The notes beneath the pieces are model-generated. The model had not been told where the DNA came from. It saw only the letters and a program-made list of their open reading frames with translations, and made no database searches. Position numbers and translations under genes: made by a program. Positions 52,001 to 58,791 of a DNA stretch of 64,000 nucleotides are shown here, one piece after another (position 1 is the stretch's first letter; every line of letters begins with the position of its first letter). Source of the DNA: Hymenobacter glacieicola (GTDB lineage: Bacteria > Bacteroidota > Bacteroidia > Cytophagales > Hymenobacteraceae); assembly GCF_014640315.1 (NCBI RefSeq), contig NZ_BMGS01000004.1, positions 124,001 through 188,000 of the forward strand, in the 5' to 3' direction.

Positions 52001-52259
52001 CGGCGCGGTGGTAGGAGGTGTCGGTAAGGGAAAGGTGGTGCACGGAAGCCGTGAGGTGCGGGAAGTTGCGCCACACCGAAAAATCTACCCTGAAGGGAGC
52101 TACCACCAAATCTGACTGCTGAGCCAGCCGCTGCCTAATAGCCTGCTCCAGGCGGCGCTGCCCCCAGCGCGTCCCAAGCAGCCACGTACCTGCCACCACC
52201 GCCACTAGCAACCCCAGCACAGCTAGGACCAGGAACTGGCGGATGGACGGTCGTTTCAT
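49026..52259 (-). CDS. large AsmA-like envelope protein
   Basis: 1077 aa from ATG 52259 (MKRPSIRQFLVLAVLGLLVAV); the frame continues three codons to a TTG. One N-terminal membrane helix is followed by a very long periplasmic region, beta-rich with many Arg, Leu and Thr. AsmA-type segments include FRVDFSVWRNFPHLTASVHH, IRISHVTLQNGTFQQF and, near the end, LRFDVVGPDNIRGSMRCEAD and YYLTGQADLYVGLSPLQALFG. AsmA proteins such as TamB and YhdP are thought to form lipid-conducting bridges to the outer membrane. Arg content is notably high. No TamA gene is adjacent. Confidence 0.82.
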   Translation of the reverse strand: MKRPSIRQFLVLAVLGLLVAVVAGTWLLGTRWGQRRLEQAIRQRLAQQSDLVVAPFRVDFSVWRNFPHLTASVHHLSLTDTSYHRAVPVLRIERADMRVELQQIWRGSIRISHVTLQNGTFQQFTDSLGHDWGLRGKGPRRVTPAGPPDFNLDSLVLRNVRVTDRNELHHSGFAAYVRQGRLTVRSRGGVAQARGRLDGQLVYLRSGRGNLFTQEPVVALVRYRYDFRRREGTFLRTHATLNGDTILVTGTHRGAAPGEPRGTRLNLRFQGTQPLLEVLHVALPSGLQRYLQGARSRSHARIWYTIRGISGPTTRPRTILRFALRGAQVQWADAARRIQRWDARGIFDNGPQHSPRTTYLTFTQCRLYSRAGQLEAALTVRDFTRPHLLGRVRGRTELQTLAAVVAPRLWRARGGQAALDLQLNGAVPEIPDRLARRTTRPDTLLPILAAHGTVRLEQAAFTVPGRQAAMTGLNVLVRLHDSRWILENLTGRLNGMQVRANATTTYLLAYFSGQRAATTITGSFGVDELHLHELRRLLAPPGRSFRSGRTPRPGRSRKPQLAARVLNFLPPGLHLNVRLQCGRLVVGTDTLQQLAATVRHDGRRVQLTDLRGHMWGGTIRGVISWPTDTLTPPPVAAQLAVHFRTLRYRQLLARLTRPPRRSATAPAAPTLREVLLAANGQALITIDRLLLPGPEQFTNLRLRVDKNGPRFLIPALTFTIGTGGTGRVSASALLAGTRLAQARTDIDLRYASLNVQHLLQMLASLSTLPSTSPEQVRPAAARGRLRPSPFLDGTITGRVRVTAAQMTYGALRGQHFRLLSNLKAGQVQVEECAVQALDGSLHLRGTLRTDAGTATRPLHAQLRLRDIQLPKLFELAHLLRFDVVGPDNIRGSMRCEADVHTELGPTFLPLLSQTRAFLRTDLRDLEMIEVEAVTQALKLLREKRTGHLYFEPVQPRFVLEGSRLLIPALSLSSNLTDMTVTGEYYLTGQADLYVGLSPLQALFGDNKKRISRIQSGEAEQRPSRGLVYMNLYRQPGSPYKVRPFRKQEQQRQQALIQRQYRELLQRQPLDTTLRLLQ

Positions 52260-52609
52260 ACAGGGCAAGGAGAGCGTAAAGGGCCGGTGCGGTTTTACGC
52301 AGAAAATGACGTAGCGTCTGGGCCAGTGGTGAACCCCTTACTACCGCTCGCTGCTTTAAGCGCGGGGCAGGTATTTTCCTGATCTAAGGGTGCGGATGAT
52401 GGCGGCCTGTTCAACCAGCAACCTCAGTAGCAACTTGCTCTTACGTAGAACAATGGTTTTGACACGCAGCCAAGCCCAGGGTTTCTTGTAAGGGGCTACT
52501 GTCCGGCTGGTGCCCTCGTTTCAACTGCTTCCCAGGGGCATCCGGTAGATTAGAGTAATCGTGCGGATAAGGTCAGAAGCTGTAGAGAAGGCCAAGAAAT
52601 TTTAGTGTT

Positions 52610-52636
52610 AACTATTTAGAATTTTTCTAAATAGTT
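52610..52636 (+). promoter_or_regulatory. Fur-like palindromic operator in a promoter
   Basis: AACTATTTAGAA, a 3-nt centre (TTT), TTCTAAATAGTT: a perfect 12-bp inverted repeat in a locally AT-rich patch. The core TTTAGAA..TTCTAAA resembles Fur/PerR-family boxes. A -7-like TATACTTGTG follows immediately (52636 on), so a bound protein would cover the -33/-7 region of the next gene, 38 bp away. The rest of the 414-bp gap (52260-52673) shows nothing recognisable. Confidence 0.6.
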
Positions 52637-52673
52637 ATACTTGTGCCATCCAACGTTTCCTAAGCAACTTCGC

Positions 52674-52991
52674 ATGGCCCAGTTCTTTCATCATAACGAA
52701 TACGGTTACTGCGCCCGGTGCCCGCGCACTTGCCACTTGCACGTCTGCTTTGGCAATGTAGCCATGGCCGCTACCCCCGCTGAGTTCCAGGAGTTTCGAC
52801 ACTGCGTCACGGAAACATGGCGGCACTACTGCCTGCACACCCGCGACCCGGAAGCCCGTAGCATTGCCCTGCGCACGGCGGCGCCCCGGTTGGCCTTGGT
52901 GTTCTCCCTGGTGGAGCTAACCCAGCTGCGCGACATATTGGAAAACACAGCCTTGCTGCTGGAAGTAGAGGAGCTGCTGCAAAGTGAGTAG
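52674..52991 (+). CDS. Cys/His-rich small protein, DUF6686-like
   Basis: 105 aa from ATG 52674 (MAQFFHHNEYGYCARC). The N-terminus has a compact Cys/His cluster (CARCPRTCHLHVCFGN, about 13-28) suited to metal binding, followed by a helical part (TPAEFQEFRHCVTETWRHYC, then LTQLRDILENTALLLEVEELL). Length and layout resemble the DUF6686 family of Bacteroidetes (remembered, not searched), some members of which lie near iron-uptake genes. No function is established. The palindrome upstream suggests metal or peroxide-responsive control. Confidence 0.75.
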   Translation: MAQFFHHNEYGYCARCPRTCHLHVCFGNVAMAATPAEFQEFRHCVTETWRHYCLHTRDPEARSIALRTAAPRLALVFSLVELTQLRDILENTALLLEVEELLQSE

Positions 52992-52996
52992 CAAGA

Positions 52997-53072
52997 ATAA
53001 CAGGGTAAATAACAGGGTAAAAAAAGGCCGCCTGTTTTCCCGAGCGGCCTTTTTTACCCTGTTATTTCTTGC
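52997..53072. terminator. bidirectional terminator with a duplicated 12-mer
   Basis: Two tandem copies of ATAACAGGGTAA (52997-53008, 53009-53020) lead into AAAAAGGCCGC; the right arm GCGGCCTTTTTT (53044-53055) and ACCCTGTTATTTC (53056-53068) can pair with either copy. It separates the small gene from convergent guaA. Confidence 0.82.
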
Positions 53073-53079
53073 AGTTCAC

Positions 53080-54612
53080 TTATTCCCACTCAATAGTTGC
53101 CGGGGGCTTGGAGCTGATATCGTAGACGACGCGGTTAATGCCACGCACTTGGTTGATAATCTGGTTTGAAACCTGAGCCAGGAACTCGTAGGGCAGGTGG
53201 GCCCAGTCGGCCGTCATGCCGTCTACGCTGGTTACGGCGCGCAGGGCCACTACCCGTTCGTAGGTGCGCTCATCGCCCATTACGCCCACGCTTTGCACGG
53301 GTAGCAGCATCACGCCAGCCTGCCACACTTTATCATACAAGCCGTGCTCTTTTAGGCCGTTTATGAAAATGGCGTCGGCGCGCTGGAGTAGGTCTACTTT
53401 CTCGGGGGTGATGTCGCCGAGGATGCGGATGCCCAGGCCGGGGCCGGGGAAGGGGTGGCGGTGCAGGATGTTCGCGGGCAGCTCCAGGGTGTGGCCTACC
53501 TCGCGCACCTCGTCCTTGAACAGGGCCCGCAGCGGCTCCACAATCCGCAGGTTCATTTTGTCGGGCAAGCCGCCCACGTTGTGGTGGCTTTTAATCGTCA
53601 CGGCCGGACCTTTTACCGATACCGACTCAATTACATCGGGGTAAATGGTGCCCTGGGCCAGCCAGCGGGCGCCGTCTACTTTCTGGGCTTCCCGGTCGAA
53701 CACCTCAATAAAGGTGCGGCCGATGGCCTTGCGTTTGAACTCGGGGTCAGAAAGGCCCTGCAAGGCCGCGTAAAACTCCTCGGAAGCATCCACGCCGCGC
53801 ACGTTCAGGCCCAGGTCCTTATAGGAGTGGAGCACGTCTTCGTACTCATTCTTACGCAGCAGGCCGTTGTTCACGAAGATGCCGTGCAGGCGCTTGCCAA
53901 TGGCCTTGTGCAGCAGCAGCGCCGCCACCGAGGAATCAACCCCGCCCGAAAGGCCCAGAATTACTTGGTCCTCTTGGCCAATAGTCCGTTGCAGGGTTGC
54001 CACCATGCTGTCCACGAAGTGCTCCGGCGTCCAGCTCTGGTCTAGCCCGCAAATGTTCACCACGAAGTTCTGGAGCAGGGTTTTGCCGTCGGCGGAATGG
54101 GTAACCTCGGGGTGAAACTGAATACCGTAGGTCGGCTGCCCCTGAATCTGGTAGGCCGCCACCGCTACCTCTGGGGTGCTGGCAATGATATCGAACCCTT
54201 TGGGCAGGGTCTTAATCGTGTCGCCGTGCGACATCCAGACCTGCGACTCCGTGGGTACGCCGTGCAGCAAGGGCGAGGCGTGGTGGACGCGGGTGAGACG
54301 GGCGCGCCCGTACTCCCGGATGGTAGCCGGCAGCACCTCGCCGCCCTGCTGGTAGGCCAGCAGCTGGGCCCCGTAGCATACGCCCAGCACGGGCACGCGG
54401 CCCAAGTACTCGGACAAGTCGGGGTTGGGCGAGTCAGCGTCGCGCACGGAACAGGGCGAGCCCGAAAGCACAACGCCCCGGATGTCCTCAGTGAGGTCCG
54501 GGGCGTGCGTATAAGGATGAATTTCGCAGTAGACGTTCAGTTCCCGGATGCGCCGGGCAATGAGCTGCGTGTACTGCGACCCAAAATCGAGAATGAGAAT
54601 CTGTTGAGGCAT
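53080..54612 (-). CDS. guaA: GMP synthase (glutamine-hydrolysing)
   Basis: 510 aa from ATG 54612 ([20 protein letters not shown]); 39 further upstream codons are non-family and lie across the predicted promoter. The class I amidotransferase domain has Cys79 (GVCYGAQ), His166 and Glu168 (IQFHPEV). The ATP-pyrophosphatase domain has [11 protein letters not shown] (220-230). The C-terminal dimerisation domain ends [11 protein letters not shown], the standard GuaA ending. It converts XMP to GMP. Confidence 0.97.
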   Translation of the reverse strand: MPQQILILDFGSQYTQLIARRIRELNVYCEIHPYTHAPDLTEDIRGVVLSGSPCSVRDADSPNPDLSEYLGRVPVLGVCYGAQLLAYQQGGEVLPATIREYGRARLTRVHHASPLLHGVPTESQVWMSHGDTIKTLPKGFDIIASTPEVAVAAYQIQGQPTYGIQFHPEVTHSADGKTLLQNFVVNICGLDQSWTPEHFVDSMVATLQRTIGQEDQVILGLSGGVDSSVAALLLHKAIGKRLHGIFVNNGLLRKNEYEDVLHSYKDLGLNVRGVDASEEFYAALQGLSDPEFKRKAIGRTFIEVFDREAQKVDGARWLAQGTIYPDVIESVSVKGPAVTIKSHHNVGGLPDKMNLRIVEPLRALFKDEVREVGHTLELPANILHRHPFPGPGLGIRILGDITPEKVDLLQRADAIFINGLKEHGLYDKVWQAGVMLLPVQSVGVMGDERTYERVVALRAVTSVDGMTADWAHLPYEFLAQVSNQIINQVRGINRVVYDISSKPPATIEWE

Positions 54613-54615
54613 GGG

Positions 54616-54623
54616 CAAAAGTA
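54616..54623 (-). promoter_or_regulatory. -7 element of guaA (near-leaderless)
   Basis: TACTTTTG on the minus strand ends 3 nt before the guaA start codon, so the transcript should begin at or next to the ATG. No guanine riboswitch-like sequence is seen upstream. Confidence 0.5.
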
Positions 54624-54978
54624 CGGCGCAGATTTCAGACCTGAAGCACCCGCATGCAGATACTCCCCGACTTTTCTGCTTCCTCAGCACGTAAAACTCA
54701 GGTGCCGCCTTGGGCACCACCCCCGGCAAGGGCCTTGCTGAGTAGTTTGTTTTATTGGGTAATTGCCTCGGTAAACAAGGTCACAAATCGAGGTAATAGC
54801 TGCTCGGCTTTTGCAATATATAACTGCTTTTAATGTGGTATACATGGTATTATCCGCCTATAATACTATGCGTTTCTTAAGTTAATACTAGTCACGAATA
54901 AGGATTAGATTGCCTTTACAGGAAGAGGAGCGTGGTACATCTTTGAGGAAATTATTTACCTGTTTCCTGCCCTGCTTT

Positions 54979-55476
54979 ATGTGTTCCCCTCTTCCGTTAC
55001 TTGCCTTGTCACTGCTAGGTGCTTTGGTGCTGCCAGCTGATAGCCTCGCCCAACAGCCCGAGAAAACCAAGCAGCTTGATCCGGCTCCATCAGCCGCCGG
55101 TGAGGCCGCCGATCTGCTGGCCGTCACCCGAGTAACTCCGTCGCGGGGGCTGGCTCTTCAGGGAACGGCTGCCAAGCCCGCGGCCAAACTGCTGGCGGGC
55201 AATGTAGTAGACGAGTGGGGGAAGCCGCTGATGGGGGCTACCGTTATGATACTAGGCGACAAAGAGCATTCCGTGAGTACCAACTCAGAAGGCAATTACC
55301 TGCTGCCTACTACAACGGCGGCTCCGGTAGTGCAGGTGAGCTTTGCGGGCTATGTGGCGGCAGAACGTGTGGCCCGCAGTCAGGCCGACTTACTGTTCAA
55401 ACTAGAGCCCATTAAGGGGTACAAGCGCGACTTAAAAAAGCGGAGCAAGGCTGCTGCCAGAGCCTGGCAGCACTAA
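54979..55476 (+). CDS. exported protein with carboxypeptidase-regulatory-like domain
   Basis: 165 aa from ATG 54979 (MCSPLPLLALSLLGALVLPA, signal cut near SLAQ); a TTG at 54943 would add 12 residues. After a linker rich in Ala and Pro comes one CarbopepD_reg_2-like beta-sandwich (LLAGNVVDEWGKPLMGATVM, TNSEGNYLLP, VQVSFAGYVAAE, about 90-150). The domain usually sits at the N-terminus of TonB-dependent receptors in Bacteroidetes; here it is free-standing with a basic tail (KRDLKKRSKAAARA). Function unknown. Confidence 0.72.
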   Translation: MCSPLPLLALSLLGALVLPADSLAQQPEKTKQLDPAPSAAGEAADLLAVTRVTPSRGLALQGTAAKPAAKLLAGNVVDEWGKPLMGATVMILGDKEHSVSTNSEGNYLLPTTTAAPVVQVSFAGYVAAERVARSQADLLFKLEPIKGYKRDLKKRSKAAARAWQH

Positions 55477-55588
55477 ATTGCTTCCGGAAGAGGCGCCTAC
55501 TGGAATAAAATGATCTGATACTCTTGCTTCTACCTCCTAACCCAGAAAAATATCTGCTGCGGGTGTGCTTTCTGCCGAAATAGCTGCT

Positions 55589-55597
55589 TACCTTTGT
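55589..55597 (+). promoter_or_regulatory. -7 element of the SRP RNA gene
   Basis: TACCTTTGT matches TAnnTTTG exactly and ends about 4 nt before the predicted RNA 5' end. Confidence 0.65.
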
Positions 55598-55600
55598 CCC

Positions 55601-55690
55601 GGCGAGTCAGAACGACCAGCTCCTGTTGAACTCCCCCAGGACCGGAAGGTAGCAAGGGTAGACGGTTGAGCGGTGCGATTTTGGCTCGCT
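55601..55690 (+). ncRNA. ffs: signal recognition particle RNA (4.5S-type)
   Basis: The conserved Ffh-binding hairpin is present: CAGGACCGGAAGGTAGCAAG. The 5' end GCGAGTCAGAA pairs with the 3' end TTTTGGCTCGC, closing the long helix of a bacterial small SRP RNA of about 90 nt. A T-run after 55688 ends transcription. The RNA scaffolds Ffh for cotranslational membrane targeting. Confidence 0.9.
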
Positions 55691-55696
55691 TTTTTT

Positions 55697-55873
55697 ATCA
55701 CGGATTTAGACGGATTAACCGGATTTCACGGATGCCTCTTTATCTGCTCAATACCAGCAAGCGCTTTCCATAGGGAGGCGCTTGCTGTGTTTTTGGCCCC
55801 CTAGCAAACGCGGCACCGCGAGCCAAACGGTATAAAATCCGCGCAATCCGAAAAATCCGTTTAATCCGTGATT
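55697..55873. repeat. bipartite AATCC-phased repeat element (copies D and E, inverted)
   Basis: Copy D (55697-55733) has GGATT/GGAT at 55702, 55712, 55721 and 55730. Copy E (55834-55873) has AATCC at 55836, 55845, 55854 and 55863, exactly 9 nt apart. The arms are inverted around 100 bp. The element starts at the SRP RNA terminator and ends at the transaldolase -7 element. A smaller GCGCTTGC hairpin-like stretch lies inside. Confidence 0.82.
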
Positions 55874-55880
55874 AGCTTTG
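55873..55880 (+). promoter_or_regulatory. -7 element of the transaldolase gene
   Basis: TAGCTTTG matches TAnnTTTG and directly follows repeat copy E, so the repeat occupies the -33 region and spacer. The ATG is 27 nt downstream. Confidence 0.55.
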
Positions 55881-55906
55881 GGCATCGTTGTTCCCAATCT
55901 ATTCGC

Positions 55907-56563
55907 ATGAAATTTTTCATTGATACTGCCAACCTGAAGGAAATTCAGGAAGCTGTGGAGCTCGGGGTGCTCGACGGCGTGACCACCAACCCTTCGCTGA
56001 TGGCTAAGGAAGGCATCAAGGGCACCGATGCCGTGATGGCCCACTACCAGCAAATCTGCGAAATCGTGGATGGCGACGTGTCAGCCGAAGTTATTGCCAC
56101 TGATTACGAGGGCATTATTCGCGAGGGTGAGGCCCTGGCGGAGTTGCACCCCAACATCGTGGTAAAAGTGCCCATGATCCGGGACGGCATCAAGGCTATC
56201 CGCTACTTCTCCGACAAGGGCATCAAAACCAACTGCACCCTGATTTTTTCGGCCGGACAGGCCCTGCTGGCCGCCAAAGCCGGCGCTACCTACGTGTCGC
56301 CCTTCGTGGGCCGCCTCGATGACATCGGGCACGATGGGCTGCTGCTGATCCAGCAGATTGTCGACATCTTCTCGAACTACGGCTACCCCACGCAAGTGCT
56401 GGCCGCCTCCGTGCGCCACGTGCCCCACCTGATTCAGTGCGCTGAGCTGGGCGCCGATGTGGTAACCTGCCCCCTGAACGTGATTACGGGCCTACTGAAC
56501 CACCCACTCACCGACAAAGGCCTGGCTACCTTCCTGGCCGACCACAAGAAGGTGAACGGGTAG
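55907..56563 (+). CDS. tal: transaldolase / fructose-6-phosphate aldolase-like
   Basis: 218 aa from ATG 55907 ([20 protein letters not shown]), the short TalC/FSA-like subfamily. Schiff-base Lys87 lies in [23 protein letters not shown] and [29 protein letters not shown] are standard family segments. In most bacteria this type acts as a transaldolase of the pentose phosphate pathway. The frame could be extended upstream, but the added residues lie in the promoter. Confidence 0.93.
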   Translation: MKFFIDTANLKEIQEAVELGVLDGVTTNPSLMAKEGIKGTDAVMAHYQQICEIVDGDVSAEVIATDYEGIIREGEALAELHPNIVVKVPMIRDGIKAIRYFSDKGIKTNCTLIFSAGQALLAAKAGATYVSPFVGRLDDIGHDGLLLIQQIVDIFSNYGYPTQVLAASVRHVPHLIQCAELGADVVTCPLNVITGLLNHPLTDKGLATFLADHKKVNG

Positions 56564-56566
56564 CAT

Positions 56567-56650
56567 ATAATGTGTGGAATGTGAGAAATGTGCCGAATGT
56601 GCGGAAGCACCATGTTCACATTTTTCACATTTTCACGTTTCTCACATTAT
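56567..56650. repeat. AATGTG-phased inverted repeat
   Basis: The left arm has AATGTG starting at 56569, 56578, 56587 and 56596, exactly 9 nt apart. The right arm has CACATT/CACGTT at 56617, 56626, 56634 and 56643. The arms (about 37 nt) pair imperfectly around a 9-12 nt centre. It lies 4 bp past the transaldolase stop and 5 bp before the next start. Confidence 0.85.
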
Positions 56651-56654
56651 CCTC

Positions 56655-56858
56655 ATGTATATCATCAAAGTAAAAGGCAAGGCCAAAATTCCGGATTACA
56701 TTCAGCTGCGGGATGAGCATTTCGTGCTCATTGCCTACTTCCGCGCCGACCGGCCCCTGAAGGATTTACACCGCTACGGGCTGGAGGGCAAGGAAACGGA
56801 GCTGGCTACCGTCATTGAGGGGCTAGAGTTTGGAAAACTGCAAAAGCTCGAACTGTAA
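56655..56858 (+). CDS. small conserved-looking protein of unknown function
   Basis: 67 aa from ATG 56655 (MYIIKVKGKAKIPDYIQLRD). It is compact and charged, with alternating strands and helices (FVLIAYFRADRPLKDLHRYG, then ETELATVIEGLEFGKLQKLEL). No signal peptide or known motif. It probably lies in the transaldolase transcript, separated only by the AATGTG element; a 16-bp palindrome follows its stop. Confidence 0.7.
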   Translation: MYIIKVKGKAKIPDYIQLRDEHFVLIAYFRADRPLKDLHRYGLEGKETELATVIEGLEFGKLQKLEL

Positions 56859-56876
56859 GCTGCCTGGCTGCTCCTG

Positions 56877-56930
56877 ATTCCGAGCTTCGAGGGCAAGTCT
56901 GTTTCGCAGGCTTTCCTCGAAGCTCGGAAT
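56877..56930. repeat. perfect 16-bp inverted repeat ATTCCGAGCTTCGAGG
   Basis: Arms at 56877-56892 and 56915-56930 around a 22-nt loop that can extend the stem partly (AAGTCTG/CAGGCTT). There is no T-tract. It lies between the 67-aa gene and the ftsE promoter. Confidence 0.8.
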
Positions 56931-56953
56931 ACGTGTTTCTGGAGCCTGCCCTG

Positions 56954-56961
56954 TATCTTCG
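56954..56961 (+). promoter_or_regulatory. -7 element of ftsE (near-leaderless)
   Basis: TATCTTCG ends 5 nt before the ftsE ATG at 56967. Confidence 0.45.
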
Positions 56962-56966
56962 CCACT

Positions 56967-57674
56967 ATGCCTACCTCTGCCACGCCCGTTATTGAGTTGC
57001 ACGACGCCTACATCATGCAGGATGTAAACACCGTGCTGCAAAAAGTCACGTTTACGCTGGAAAAAGGAGAATTTGCATATTTGGTGGGCCGCACCGGGTC
57101 AGGAAAAAGCTCCCTGCTCAAAACCCTGTACGCCGATTTGCCCCTGCCCGCTGGTTCCGGTACAGTAGCGGGTTTCCCCTTGCCCAAGCTTAGCAGCAGC
57201 GACAAAGTACCCTTTCTGCGGCGCAAGCTGGGCATCATCTTTCAGGACTTTCAGCTGCTGTTCGACCGTTCCGTGGCCGATAATCTGCTGTTTGTGCTCA
57301 ACGCCACGGGTTGGTCGGGGAAGGCACGCAAGCAGCAGCGTATTTCAGAAGTGCTCATGCGGGTAGGTCTGGCCAATGCGGCCTCCAAGATGCCCCACCA
57401 GCTTTCCGGGGGCGAGCAGCAGCGGGTCGTCATTGCCCGGGCCCTGCTAAATGAGCCCCTGCTTCTGCTCGCCGACGAACCCACCGGTAACCTCGACCCC
57501 GATGTGGCGGACAGTATTATGCGCCTGTTCGTAGAAATCAACAATGCCGGCACGGCCGTACTCATGGCCACCCACAACTACCAGCTTATCCGGCAGTATC
57601 CGCGGCGGGTGCTGAAGTGCGAGCAGGGGCAGCTACTTGACTCGGCCATAGCTCCCTTCGAGCTGGCCCTGTAA
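56967..57674 (+). CDS. ftsE: cell division ATPase FtsE
   Basis: 235 aa ABC ATPase from ATG 56967. Walker A GRTGSGKS (41-48), Q-loop IIFQDFQLL, signature LSGGEQQRVVIARALL, Walker B LLLADEPTGNLD and H-loop MATHNYQL are all intact. FQDFQLLFDRSVADNL is typical of FtsE. FtsE works with the membrane protein FtsX to control peptidoglycan hydrolases at division; ftsX is not adjacent, as is usual in Bacteroidetes. A LolD-type ATPase is the alternative. Confidence 0.85.
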   Translation: MPTSATPVIELHDAYIMQDVNTVLQKVTFTLEKGEFAYLVGRTGSGKSSLLKTLYADLPLPAGSGTVAGFPLPKLSSSDKVPFLRRKLGIIFQDFQLLFDRSVADNLLFVLNATGWSGKARKQQRISEVLMRVGLANAASKMPHQLSGGEQQRVVIARALLNEPLLLLADEPTGNLDPDVADSIMRLFVEINNAGTAVLMATHNYQLIRQYPRRVLKCEQGQLLDSAIAPFELAL

Positions 57675-57801
57675 GCTACTAAGTAGTCTTGCGCATAGCC
57701 GGCAACCAATGGGCGGCTGGGCTAGGCTGACGAGAAATTGCGCAAAATCCCCGATATTACGCTGCCTACGGCATTTTGCTTCCTCCTTTTTTCGCAGCAG
57801 C

Positions 57802-58791
57802 ATGACGGGCCTATCCGTGCTTATTCCGGTGTTCAACCACGATGTGCGGCCACTGGTGCGTGCCCTACTGGCGCAGGCTCCAAACTGGCGCGGCCCGGTT
57901 GAAATTCACTGCCTTGATGATGGCTCTGCTTCTGTCTATCGACTGAAAAACCGGGAGCTGGCTTCTGTACCCGGGGTAGAATACCGGGAACTGGAGTACA
58001 ACGTGGGCCGCGCGGCCATTCGGAACCAGTTGGCCGCTGCCGCACGCCAGGAGTGGCTTCTGCTCCTCGACAACGATAGTCTGCTGCCCGACGCCCACTT
58101 TCTGGCCCGTTACGCAGCGGCTCGCACCCGGGCCCGAGTGCTTTCAGGGGGAACAACTTATGAGGCCCAGCCTCCCAAAGAAGAAGCCCTGCGGCTCCGT
58201 TGGCTGTATGGGTGCCGCCGCGAGGCTCGGCCGGCTGCCGTGCGCCAGCGGGCGCCCCATGGGCAGCTTACTCTCAACAACCTGCTGATCCGGGCCGACA
58301 TATTTCGCCGTTTGGGCCTGGATGAGGGCCTGACTCGCTATGGGCACGAGGACACAAAATTTGGCTGGCTACTGCGCCATACCGGCGTTAGAGTAGTGCA
58401 CTTGGATAACCCCGTGCTACACAATGGTTTGGAGCCCGCTCCAGTTTTTCTGCAGAAAAGCCACGATGCCGTACGCAACTTGGTGCAACTCTACCGAACC
58501 GAGGGGCTAGGTGCCGACACCCGGCTGCTACGGGCGGCGTTGCGCCTGCAGCGCTGGGGGCTAAGCAACGCCGTGCGGGCCGCGTTTGGCCTGCGCCGGG
58601 AGCAAGTGCGCCGCAATCTACTTTCCGGCCGCCCCAGCCTGCGGCAGCTGGATGCACTAAAGCTCTACTGGCTGCTAAGTGAACTAAGTACCAGTGCGCC
58701 TCCGCTGCCGGTAAGCACCCAGGCTGCACAAAAAAGCGCCGACCCTTCCGTGGAAGAATCGGCGCTGGCACTCAAAAAAGAGGAAGCCTAG
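57802..58791 (+). CDS. family 2 glycosyltransferase
   Basis: 329 aa from ATG 57802 (MTGLSVLIPVFNHDVRPLVR); the longer frame adds 31 basic residues. GT-A fold: CLDDGSAS after beta-strand 2, LLLLDNDSLLPD (metal-binding acidic motif), NNLLIRADIFRRLG and YGHEDTKFGWLL with a catalytic-type Glu-Asp. It transfers a sugar from a nucleotide-sugar donor, probably for a surface glycan or glycolipid. The last 50 codons overlap a terminator for the convergent gene. Confidence 0.87.
   Translation: MTGLSVLIPVFNHDVRPLVRALLAQAPNWRGPVEIHCLDDGSASVYRLKNRELASVPGVEYRELEYNVGRAAIRNQLAAAARQEWLLLLDNDSLLPDAHFLARYAAARTRARVLSGGTTYEAQPPKEEALRLRWLYGCRREARPAAVRQRAPHGQLTLNNLLIRADIFRRLGLDEGLTRYGHEDTKFGWLLRHTGVRVVHLDNPVLHNGLEPAPVFLQKSHDAVRNLVQLYRTEGLGADTRLLRAALRLQRWGLSNAVRAAFGLRREQVRRNLLSGRPSLRQLDALKLYWLLSELSTSAPPLPVSTQAAQKSADPSVEESALALKKEEA
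58730..58766 (-). terminator. terminator for the minus-strand lipoprotein gene, inside the convergent CDS
   Basis: Read on the minus strand, AGCGCCGA, an inner CTTCC/GGAAG hairpin and TCGGCGCT are followed by TTTTTTG. The gene ending at 58788 therefore uses a terminator located within the 3' end of the glycosyltransferase coding region. Confidence 0.7.

Noticed and set aside
52997-53020. I-SceI homing-endonuclease-like site
   Set aside because: ATAACAGGGTAA matches 12 of the 18 I-SceI bases but the rest differs, it is part of a terminator stem, and no homing endonuclease is present.
55697-55873. CRISPR-like array of short regular repeats
   Set aside because: Units are 5 nt at 9-10 nt spacing with no 25-40 nt repeats or spacers and no cas genes; the two arms are inverted, unlike CRISPR.
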